Program-made: the position numbers and the translations under genes
Shown here: positions 45,401 through 50,983 of the stretch, piece after piece
How the letters are laid out: each line of letters starts with the position of its first letter
Position numbering within the stretch: the first letter of the stretch is position 1
Assembly: GCF_004343775.1 (NCBI RefSeq)
Contig: NZ_PTXL01000007.1
Coordinates: 124,001 to 188,000 of the forward strand
Reading direction: 5' to 3'
From: Burkholderia sp. SRS-46
GTDB taxonomy: Bacteria; Pseudomonadota; Gammaproteobacteria; Burkholderiales; Burkholderiaceae
Length of the DNA: 64,000 bases
The notes under the pieces: generated by a model
Databases searched by the model: none
What the model was told of the DNA's origin: nothing
The model's input: the letters and a program-made list of their open reading frames with translations, nothing else

Positions 45401-45502
45401 GCCGGCGACGACCCGCGCGCCATCGCGCGCGCCGTTGCTGCTGAACTTGACCGCCGCGAGCGCGCGCAGCGCGGCCGCGCCGGCGCTCGCTTGACCGATT
45501 AA
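42434..45502 (+). CDS. T: Tail tape measure protein (P2 gpT-like)
   Basis: A 1022-residue protein that sets tail length. The N-terminal 200 residues are coiled coil (MFDMIDNMTRPMKNILAGNKGLAESL). A TP901-type tape-measure domain follows (LPGTTADFQDMMTMLTRQGISAQ), then strongly hydrophobic segments (LTNGLMKVAAILAIVMIAMGGLLVVLAGIL; LALMNPIGLAITGIALAALLIF), and the end carries LGIHSPSRVFTELGGFIGEGAAVGM, a common tape-measure motif. It starts three bases after gpE'. Confidence 0.93.
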   Translation: MDNALRLRVMFDMIDNMTRPMKNILAGNKGLAESLTRTRRELGEMAKTQKTIGTFRQMRGDLTATASQLNSARERVAQLARTLRTTSQPSRQMIADFERAKQAASRLAHEHDTQAARVRALRAQLAGAGIDTRNLAQHERELRASMASSTAALERQTRTLAELAARTERLAAARERMNRTRELAGAMAGTGAKMMAGGAAVGALTLAPVAAYAQAEDSATQLASALMRAGSIVPPEFEKINALAMKLGDRLPGTTADFQDMMTMLTRQGISAQTILGGMGEATAYLAVQLKKMPKEAAEFTAKLQDATRTTEKDMLSLVDVIQKAYMLGVDDNNMLNGFAKLGPAMDTIKQKGIEGAKALAPLLVMADQSGMEGSAAGNAYRKVFQLGMDSKKVAKANKQLAPAQRLDFTNGKGEFGGLDKMFAQFDKLKGLTTQKRLGVMKEIFGDDAETLQVISLMIEKGKAGYEEVHGKMAAQASMQERVNKQLGTLKNLWEAAGGTFTNGLVALGEAIAPEVKSVVEWLGNMAERMGAWARENPKLTNGLMKVAAILAIVMIAMGGLLVVLAGILGPLALVRFSLAQLSFQGWLMNQRLGPSAGVFGRLSSAATRMRASLVSAWRASSPSAVMTSLKQWGQSVASSMRGGYRAVRQYTAQVWAAVAAQVAASRTALASRWTAARQYIGRRGVSGMSADAVRGAGRLIKGGAAGAIRGVGAALGGLGQTLLFVGRLALMNPIGLAITGIALAALLIFRYWEPIKAFFSGFWQGLTTGLKPLAPLFGRVFGVLGAMFEPLKPAFTWLMNAVKGVWNWITRLLGPVDSSKESLDKASEAGKGFGEWLANIVVKAAEVAAKMIEFGANLISGLVNGITNGLGAVKDAITNVASSTVAWFKEKLGIHSPSRVFTELGGFIGEGAAVGMEGEQRSVARAALGLATAAVTGFGSPALSAATPVVQPTVPIDRRPPIAAAGSAAVPVTPAGPAASFVINIYPQAGDDPRAIARAVAAELDRRERAQRGRAGARLTD

Positions 45503-45523
45503 CCTCTCTGGAGTGCCATACCT

Positions 45524-46000
45524 ATGCTGATGTCGCTGGATCAATTCGTGTTCAGCATCACGACCGCGCCATTCCACGAACTGAAGCGGCGCCGAAGCTG
45601 GAAGCATTCGCGGCGATCGCGCGTCGGCGCGCGCGACTCGTCACAGTACGTCGGCCAGGGCGACGACGGGGTGTCGCTTGACGGCATGGTCGTACCCAAC
45701 CAGATTGGCGCCATTGCCTCGATTGACGAGCTCGCCAGGATGGCCGACTTCGGCGACGCGTACGTTCTAGTCGACGGGGTGGGCAACGTCTACGGCGCAT
45801 ACGTCATCGCCGCGCTTGACGAGACGCAGCGGCACCACACTCCGGAAGGCATCCCGCGACGGATCGAATTCACGTTGACGCTCGAACGCGTCGACGACAG
45901 CGCGATGCGCGTCGAACAGAACGCCGTAGAGAACGACGAGACGGACGACCAGGCCGGCGGAGAGACGGACGCTGGTGCAAATCTGGAGGAAACGACATGA
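45524..46000 (+). CDS. U: Tail protein U
   Basis: A 158-residue protein: MLMSLDQFVFSITTAPFHELKRRRSWKHSRRSRVGARDSSQYVG is characteristic of P2 gpU, which fits near the tape measure in the baseplate/hub. The stop overlaps gpD. Confidence 0.92.
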   Translation: MLMSLDQFVFSITTAPFHELKRRRSWKHSRRSRVGARDSSQYVGQGDDGVSLDGMVVPNQIGAIASIDELARMADFGDAYVLVDGVGNVYGAYVIAALDETQRHHTPEGIPRRIEFTLTLERVDDSAMRVEQNAVENDETDDQAGGETDAGANLEETT

Positions 46001-47088
46001 CCACCCGCGCGACGGAACGCCCGACCGCGTTCGGCCGCCGTGCCGGGAGAATCCAGCCTGTGGCCGACTATCGCATCACCATGGCGGGCCGCGACATCTC
46101 GCAGCGCTTTCAGCCTCGTCTTGTATCGTTGACCCTCTCCGAATCGCGGTCCGATGAAGCGGACACCATCGACCTGACGCTGGACGATTCGCGCGGCGAC
46201 CTGGCGCTGCCGAAACGTGGCGACGAGATCAAGGTGTCGCTCGGCTGGCTCGGCGAGCAGCTCGTGGACAAAGGCACCTTCACCGTGACCGAATTCGAGC
46301 ACAGCGGGGCGCCCGATACCCTTGTCGTGCGCGCACGATCTGCATCGATGTCGAACGGCATGCAGGAGCGCCGGGAGAAAAGCTGGCACAAGCAGACGAT
46401 CGGGTCTATCGTCCGCGCGATCGCTGCGCGTTACAAGCTGGCGCCGGCAGTCGGCGATGCGCTGGAGAAGATCGCGATCGCCCACATCGACCAGACGCAC
46501 GAAAGCGACATGTCATTTCTAACGCGCCTGGCGAAACGCTACGACGCGGTGATGAACGTGAAGGACTTGCGACTGCTGTTCATGCCGATCGGCACCGGCA
46601 AGACGGTCAGCGGGAAGGCGTTCCAGGAATTGAACTTGACGCGCGCTGACGGTGACTCGCACCGCTATCACGTGTCGGAACGTGAGAACTATGCGGCCGT
46701 GCGCGCGCACTACCATTCGAACGGCAAGGCGAAGCGAAAATCGGTGATCGTCGGCGGGCAGAACAACAAGAATGCGAAGGTGCTACCGGAGGACTATGCG
46801 ACCGAGGCCGAAGCCCGCGCCGCAGCCCAAGCCGAATACAACCGGATGCAGCGCAGCCAGGCGACGATGAGCTATTCGCTCGCGCGCGGCCGTGCGGATC
46901 TGTTCCCAGAGATGCCGGTGACGCTATCCGGCTTCAAACCGGAGATTGATGCGACGCCCTGGCTCGTGAAGCAGGCAACGCACACGCTCGATGGCGACGG
47001 CGGGTTCGCGTCGTCACTGGAGCTGGAAATGCGCGACGATCCGACGACCGACCGACACCGTTCGCACTTCAAGAAAGGCAGTCGATAA
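45997..47088 (+). CDS. D: Late control protein / baseplate hub D
   Basis: A 363-residue hub protein of the gpD/gp27 fold, related to the N-terminal part of VgrG: DYRITMAGRDISQRFQPRLVSLTLSESRSDEADTIDLTLDD and HIDQTHESDMSFLTRLAKRYDAVMNVKD are typical. Length fits P2 gpD (387). It ends the late tail operon. Confidence 0.93.
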   Translation: MTTRATERPTAFGRRAGRIQPVADYRITMAGRDISQRFQPRLVSLTLSESRSDEADTIDLTLDDSRGDLALPKRGDEIKVSLGWLGEQLVDKGTFTVTEFEHSGAPDTLVVRARSASMSNGMQERREKSWHKQTIGSIVRAIAARYKLAPAVGDALEKIAIAHIDQTHESDMSFLTRLAKRYDAVMNVKDLRLLFMPIGTGKTVSGKAFQELNLTRADGDSHRYHVSERENYAAVRAHYHSNGKAKRKSVIVGGQNNKNAKVLPEDYATEAEARAAAQAEYNRMQRSQATMSYSLARGRADLFPEMPVTLSGFKPEIDATPWLVKQATHTLDGDGGFASSLELEMRDDPTTDRHRSHFKKGSR

Positions 47089-47122
47089 AGAAAAAGCGGC
47101 CAGCGCTGCAAGCACTGGCCGC
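47087..47122 (-). terminator. Terminator between gpD and the convergent gene
   Basis: GCGGCCAG / CTGGCCGC stem (47096-47122) with a run of A on its left, i.e. TTTTTCTTT on the minus strand. It serves the minus-strand gene at 47138-47617 and probably stops the late operon as well. Confidence 0.8.
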
Positions 47123-47137
47123 CGTGTATTCCGGTGA

Positions 47138-47617
47138 TCACTCGTCGCCGGCCGTCAATTCACCTGGTCGGCGCGGCCGGCACTCATTCCCTGCCACACA
47201 CACCCAGGTACGCGCGTCGATGTATTGTTTCATCGCGCTATCGCCACCGCTTATTTTTCCAAGGCCGTCGCACTCTTTCCGGCCGCCGCGAAATGCGAAG
47301 CCTTGAGCGCCGATCTCGTTACGCACCTCGATGCTCGTGATCGAAGCGGCCCCCCAGCCAGTGCGCGCATTGTTCCAAAGCGGCAGGCAAACGCCCATAG
47401 AAACGATGCTCGAGTAGATGTGGCGCGTGACGACCGGCCGCTTCACGTTGATCTTGAGCGCCCCGCCATCGATCGCGGCCGAAGTGATGGAGAAAGACGT
47501 GAGGCTCTTTTGCAGGTCGGCCGGCAGTTGTCCGGCTTGAGCATTGAACGCGCTCGATATGGTGATGAAGGCAATTGCAAACACACCGCACACGCGACGC
47601 ACCCCGGAACAGGCCAT
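47138..47617 (-). CDS. Secreted protein, function unknown (prophage cargo)
   Basis: A 159-residue protein with a clear Sec signal (MACSGVRRVCGVFAIAFITISSAFNAQAGQ, cleavage after AQA). The mature part has four cysteines (VCLPLWNN; RKECDGLG; TWVCVAGNEC) likely to form disulphides, pointing to the periplasm. ATG 47617 has AAGGATCGGAA upstream. I do not recognise the family. Convergent placement at the end of the late operon suggests a lysogen-expressed moron gene. Confidence 0.7.
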   Translation of the reverse strand: MACSGVRRVCGVFAIAFITISSAFNAQAGQLPADLQKSLTSFSITSAAIDGGALKINVKRPVVTRHIYSSIVSMGVCLPLWNNARTGWGAASITSIEVRNEIGAQGFAFRGGRKECDGLGKISGGDSAMKQYIDARTWVCVAGNECRPRRPGELTAGDE

Positions 47618-47686
47618 TTCCGATCCTTTTTTGTTGGGAAATTGAAAGCGCCGAAGGTAGCACACGCTCGTACTCGTCGACGTGAC

Positions 47687-47983
47687 TCAGCTCGATTTCC
47701 CGGCCCCGCCGGCGTCCTGGTAATCCGCGGCGCAGTCACTGGATTGGGCCAGCGCAGCGCTGGCCGCACGCAGGTTCGTCATCGCCTGAAGGGCGGCTTC
47801 AAGCACTTGCCCGACCGACAGCATCGCGTTGTCGATCGCGGCGCGCGCGTCGGCCCGCTCGCGCTCGATCATGTCCGACCGGTATCGTGCCGGGAACATC
47901 GACAACCCGCGCGCGTCCGCGAGATGATCGACGGCCATCGGCACGCCGGTCATGCCGTTGTTGTGCTTCACATCGCTGTTCAT
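47687..47983 (-). CDS. Small protein behind a LexA box, possible SOS-induced prophage gene
   Basis: A 98-residue protein starting MNSDVKHNNGMTGVPMAVDH; AGGGACCGAAGA precedes ATG 47983. The second half is helical and Ala-rich (DMIERERADARAAIDNAMLSVGQVLEAALQAMTNLRAA). A near-consensus LexA box lies 110 bp upstream (48089-48118), with no other gene in between, so damage-induced expression is likely. Phage 186 uses a LexA-controlled antirepressor (Tum) for induction; a similar role here is inference only. Confidence 0.6.
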   Translation of the reverse strand: MNSDVKHNNGMTGVPMAVDHLADARGLSMFPARYRSDMIERERADARAAIDNAMLSVGQVLEAALQAMTNLRAASAALAQSSDCAADYQDAGGAGKSS

Positions 47984-48088
47984 TCTTCGGTCCCTCTCAA
48001 ACTCGTTCTCGACCCGATGACGTGCCACACGACGCGATCGCCTCGGAATTCTCCGCGTCGTCAATGTCACCGGCTTTCAGGATGCTAA

Positions 48089-48118
48089 CTCAATACTGTA
48101 TGGATATACAGTATTGAG
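48089..48118 (-). promoter_or_regulatory. LexA (SOS) box within a 30-bp perfect palindrome
   Basis: TACTGTATGGATATACAGTA at 48094-48113 matches the CTGT-N8-ACAG SOS box, differing from the enterobacterial ideal only at the two central bases. It is embedded in a perfect 13-bp inverted repeat around GGAT. It faces the minus-strand gene at 47687-47983 and lies behind the repressor gene. Confidence 0.8.
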
Positions 48119-48296
48119 GCGAGCCAAGGCGACGGGCGCGGACGCGCGCCGGCGCGCCGAGCTGTCGCCTGGCGGCCACGGGAATTGAATTGAGAACGGG
48201 AACTGTCGTCGCGCGTGCGCAACGACGTGTGCCTCGATGGCGGGGCCGAGTCTGCCCTGCAGGATCAACGCGCGCTTGCCTGATTCCGGGCGCCGG

Positions 48297-48785
48297 CTAC
48301 TTCTTCGTGTCCTTCGCCGCGCGCTCGTCGCGCAGCCGCTGAACCTCTGCCATCGCGCGCTCGACGTTCTCGGCCGTGCGCTGGTCGAGCGCCGCGCGGC
48401 GATTCTCGGGCAGGCGTTTCGCGCGCCGCGGCGTCGGATCCTGGACCATCGAGCCGGTCGTGATGCAGCTCGCCACGAACGCCTGGAGCGCTGCCTTTCC
48501 GGCTTCGTTGAGCTGGCGATAGCTTTCGACCAGTTCCTGTTCATCGCCGATCGGCGCGTCGTGACCGCCCTGTTCACCAGCGGCGTCCCTTCTGCCGAGC
48601 AGGATGAACAACACGTCGACGCCGAGCCCAGCAACCGCAGTCAGGTACTTGGCATCCGGCGATCGCTCGTCCGACTCGTAGTTCGATTGAGCGCGTCGCG
48701 CCACCCCTCCCACCGCTGCGAATTCGTCTTGGCTCAGCCCAAGCCGCAAGCGTTCTTCACGCAAGCGCGAACCTATCGTGTTCAT
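48297..48785 (-). CDS. Xre-family phage repressor (CI-like)
   Basis: A 162-residue DNA-binding protein. The HTH is at residues 5-60 (GSRLREERLRLGLSQDEFAAVGGVARRAQSNYESDERSPDAKYLTAVAGLGVDVLFIL), and the C-terminal half is a charged helical region without the LexA-type autocleavage signature. ATG 48785 is chosen because the HTH begins right after it. It is divergent from the early genes, with an operator-like palindrome in between, and is thus the likely immunity repressor. Lack of a self-cleavage domain fits induction by a separate antirepressor. Confidence 0.85.
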   Translation of the reverse strand: MNTIGSRLREERLRLGLSQDEFAAVGGVARRAQSNYESDERSPDAKYLTAVAGLGVDVLFILLGRRDAAGEQGGHDAPIGDEQELVESYRQLNEAGKAALQAFVASCITTGSMVQDPTPRRAKRLPENRRAALDQRTAENVERAMAEVQRLRDERAAKDTKK

Positions 48786-48801
48786 TTGCACCCACAAATT
48801 A

Positions 48802-48830
48802 TTGACGTGCTCGTTTGAGCCCATTACACT
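48802..48830 (+). promoter_or_regulatory. Early promoter with repressor operator
   Basis: TTGACG (48802-48807) and TACACT (48825-48830) are spaced by 17 bp and read towards the early genes. The palindrome GCTC-GTTT-GAGC (48809-48820) fills the spacer, so a repressor bound there would block this promoter. Confidence 0.7.
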
Positions 48831-48873
48831 GGCCTTACCGTAACGCAAGACTAACTAGCAAAGTATACAGACC

Positions 48874-49089
48874 ATGACCACGGCCAAAGGCCCGCGCCGT
48901 TCGCCGCGCGGCACCATGTCGGACAAGCCCGTATACGTCGGGCTGACCCCCACCGAACGCGACGAGCTCGAGCAGCTCGCCACGCAGCGCAACCGCTCGA
49001 TTTCCAGCATGGCGCGCGAACTGATCCGCATCGGCGCGCAGCACCTGCGCGCCCTCCCCGCGCCCCGTTCCCGTACTGCACGCCGTTGA
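48874..49089 (+). CDS. Ribbon-helix-helix-like small regulator
   Basis: A 71-residue basic protein: VYVGLTPTERDELEQLATQRNRSISSMARELIRIGAQHL has the beta-strand plus two-helix pattern of Arc/CopG proteins. As the first early gene after the repressor operator it takes the Cro/Cox-like position, and may be the lytic-side switch protein. Confidence 0.75.
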   Translation: MTTAKGPRRSPRGTMSDKPVYVGLTPTERDELEQLATQRNRSISSMARELIRIGAQHLRALPAPRSRTARR

Positions 49090-49102
49090 TTGAGGAGCAC
49101 GC

Positions 49103-49300
49103 ATGTATCCCGATCCCAAGCGCGTTCGCAACAACAAGCACACCGTCCGATTCGACGACTACGAACAGGCCGTTCTCACGGCCCTGGCGAACTACCAGGG
49201 CGAGCAGCTCTCCGTGATGATCCGCGAAATCGTGATGCGCGAAGCGACTACCGTGCTCGCCGAACGCAACGCCTCAATTCTGGAGCGCGTCGGCGCCTGA
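49103..49300 (+). CDS. Small RHH-like protein
   Basis: A 65-residue protein, MYPDPKRVRNNKHTVRFDDYEQAVLTALANYQGEQLSVMIREIV, resembling another ribbon-helix-helix domain (strand KHTVRFDD, then two helices). GAGGAG lies upstream. Second gene of the early run. Confidence 0.7.
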   Translation: MYPDPKRVRNNKHTVRFDDYEQAVLTALANYQGEQLSVMIREIVMREATTVLAERNASILERVGA

Positions 49301-49339
49301 ACGAAGGCACCGATACGCCAACTATGAGTAGCTCCACCG

Positions 49340-49543
49340 ATGCCCGAAACCAGCACGGAAATTTCCCTCTCGGACGCCGAGCTCGATGTGCTGGAACGCG
49401 TGCGCCTGCAGCACGGCTTGCCGTCCATCGAGGCGACGGCCGAGTGGCTCGCGAAGCGTCGTTTGCGCCGCACCACCAAGCAGATGAACGGCCGCGGCCG
49501 CGCCCTGTATCTCGTCCGGAGTAAGTCGAAATGCGAATCCTGA
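49340..49543 (+). CDS. Small phage protein, function unknown
   Basis: A 67-residue protein, MPETSTEISLSDAELDVLERVRLQHGLPSIEATAEWLAKRRLRR, with a helical core and basic end. It overlaps the ogr gene by 13 bp. Similar small proteins are frequent in Burkholderia P2-like phages; no function known. Confidence 0.65.
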   Translation: MPETSTEISLSDAELDVLERVRLQHGLPSIEATAEWLAKRRLRRTTKQMNGRGRALYLVRSKSKCES

Positions 49544-49779
49544 ACCGCTGCCCGCACTGCCGTACACGCGCGATCGCGCGCAGCAGCCGCGAGATGTCGC
49601 TGACCTTCCGCGAAGTCACGTACCAGTGCAACAACCCCGAGTGCGGCCATACGTACGTCGTGAACATGGAGTTCGCCCGCACGCTGTCGCCGTCCGCAAC
49701 GCCGAATCTGGCGCTGAACCTGCCGCTCTCGCCGCACGTGCGCGAACGCCTCGCGCAGCAGCTCGAGCTGCCCGTCTAG
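49531..49779 (+). CDS. ogr: Ogr/Delta-like zinc-finger late activator
   Basis: An 82-residue transcription activator of P2 late genes. The zinc finger is RCPHCRTRA...CNNPECGHTY (Cys7, Cys10, Cys33, Cys38), followed by VVNMEFARTLSPS, the usual Ogr signature. It works with host RNA polymerase alpha at late promoters. Unlike P2, where ogr follows D, it is here in the early operon, so the switch to late expression is tied to early transcription. Confidence 0.9.
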   Translation: MRILNRCPHCRTRAIARSSREMSLTFREVTYQCNNPECGHTYVVNMEFARTLSPSATPNLALNLPLSPHVRERLAQQLELPV

Positions 49780-49804
49780 CGCTCTAACCCGCTCCCCCCT
49801 GTTT

Positions 49805-49844
49805 CCCCTCGCATCGTGCCTATCAGGCGCGAGGGGCTTTTTTT
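49805..49844 (+). terminator. Rho-independent terminator after ogr
   Basis: CCCCTCGC (49805-49812) pairs with GCGAGGGG (49829-49836), followed by C and seven T. The next early gene starts 23 bp later with its own AGGAG, so partial read-through would be needed or a new promoter exists. Confidence 0.85.
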
Positions 49845-49866
49845 GCCCGAAGAAAAGGAGATTTGC

Positions 49867-50079
49867 ATGGCCACACTCGCCTCTACCTCCGTCGTGATGC
49901 CGTTCGATCTGGCCTCTTTGCCCCCCGGCAAACGCCGCGAATACCTGCGCGTGCTGTGGCGCGCCGACATCGACCCGGCCGTGTTCGTCGGCACCGCCCA
50001 CCGGCTCGGCTACACGCTGGGCTGTCGTTGGGACGACGACGCCGGCATGCCCGTCCTGACACCGATCGTCCTGCACTGA
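49867..50079 (+). CDS. Small phage protein, function unknown
   Basis: A 70-residue protein, MATLASTSVVMPFDLASLPPGKRREYLRVLWRADIDPAVFVGTAHRLGYTLG. AGGAGATTTGC precedes ATG 49867. No motif recognised; part of the early gene run. Confidence 0.65.
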   Translation: MATLASTSVVMPFDLASLPPGKRREYLRVLWRADIDPAVFVGTAHRLGYTLGCRWDDDAGMPVLTPIVLH

Positions 50080-50083
50080 ACCG

Positions 50084-50287
50084 ATGCGCGCGCCCCTCAC
50101 CGACATCGATTTGCGCGCGACCTGGCACCGCCTGCGCATGGCCGGCAACTTCGACGAGTCGATGCGGCATCGAGCCGTTCGCCTCGCCGTGGAATCCGCG
50201 GCGCGCGCGTTGCAGGACCGCGACCAAGCCCGATTGCGACGCACGCTCGACGTGAAGCGCCGTGCGGCAAACGACCTCGACGACTAA
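50084..50287 (+). CDS. Small basic phage protein, function unknown
   Basis: A 67-residue basic helical protein (MRAPLTDIDLRATWHRLRMAGNFDESMRHRAVRLAVE) four bases after the preceding gene. No family recognised. Confidence 0.6.
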   Translation: MRAPLTDIDLRATWHRLRMAGNFDESMRHRAVRLAVESAARALQDRDQARLRRTLDVKRRAANDLDD

Positions 50288-50330
50288 CCCACCCGCGCCG
50301 GACATCGGCGCACTGACAAGGAATCTCACC

Positions 50331-50525
50331 ATGAAGGCATACGTTTTTGGCGTTGGCGTGCTGCTGATGCTCTCGTTCTCTCTCGCCGGCATGACTGGCA
50401 CGGCCGCCGGCGCGCTCCGACGTTTCGACCTTCGGTTCAGGCCGCTGCTGTCGCTTGCGATCGCCGCCGGCACGCTCGTCGCGCTGATTGCGGCGTTGGC
50501 CTGGTCTGTTCCGCCGCGGGGATAA
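50331..50525 (+). CDS. Small membrane protein, function unknown
   Basis: A 64-residue protein with two hydrophobic segments (AYVFGVGVLLMLSFSLAGM and LLSLAIAAGTLVALIAALAW), joined by a basic loop. A small two-span membrane protein in the early operon could act in superinfection exclusion, but nothing proves it. Confidence 0.6.
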   Translation: MKAYVFGVGVLLMLSFSLAGMTGTAAGALRRFDLRFRPLLSLAIAAGTLVALIAALAWSVPPRG

Positions 50526-50529
50526 CACC

Positions 50530-50721
50530 ATGCCCCATCACATGACGTTTGGTGAAGATCCCTACGCCGAAGGCTACGACGCCGCGCAGGCTGGCCTCTC
50601 GTCCCTCGATTGCCCCTACGCCGCCGCATCACATCCACAGGAGCGCGCTCACTGGTTGAGCGGCTACGCCGAGTGGGAACGCCGCACTTTCATGGACACA
50701 AACAGGGAGACGCGCACATGA
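50530..50721 (+). CDS. Ribosome modulation factor-like small protein
   Basis: A 63-residue protein, DPYAEGYDAAQAGLSSLDCPYAAASHPQERAHWLSGYAEWER, which has the G-x-x-A...CPY...R..W..GY pattern of Rmf-like domains often found in phages. Overlaps the next gene by 4 bp. Function in phage unknown. Confidence 0.6.
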   Translation: MPHHMTFGEDPYAEGYDAAQAGLSSLDCPYAAASHPQERAHWLSGYAEWERRTFMDTNRETRT

Positions 50722-50981
50722 ACCACCACGACAACGCCACGCCGCACGACGCACTACTGCGGGCCGCCATCGCAGCGGCAGCCGACGCGCTGCGCTTCGA
50801 CAACCGCCCCGGCAGCGTCGCCCGGCAATGCACGCTTGGCCTGTTCGTCGCTGCCCTGAGCGACCGCCTCGCCCTCGCCTTTCCGCAGTCCGCCGACGCA
50901 CTCAAGGCGATCGTGTTCAGCCCGGCGACCCGCGGCAACCCGACCGAAACACCCCTGCAGCAATACACGCAAGACCAGTAA
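50718..50981 (+). CDS. Small phage protein, function unknown
   Basis: An 87-residue protein (MNHHDNATPHDALLRAAIAAAADALRFDNRPGSVARQ), Ala-rich and helical. Start ATG 50718 overlaps the previous stop, and it ends two bases before the replication gene, so it is coupled to replication. Not recognised. Confidence 0.6.
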   Translation: MNHHDNATPHDALLRAAIAAAADALRFDNRPGSVARQCTLGLFVAALSDRLALAFPQSADALKAIVFSPATRGNPTETPLQQYTQDQ

Positions 50982-50983
50982 CA

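Noticed and set aside
49340..50981. Small early genes as shadow frames
   Set aside because: The notion that they are not genes was rejected: tight spacing, overlaps and several good ribosome binding sites support translation, although functions are unknown.
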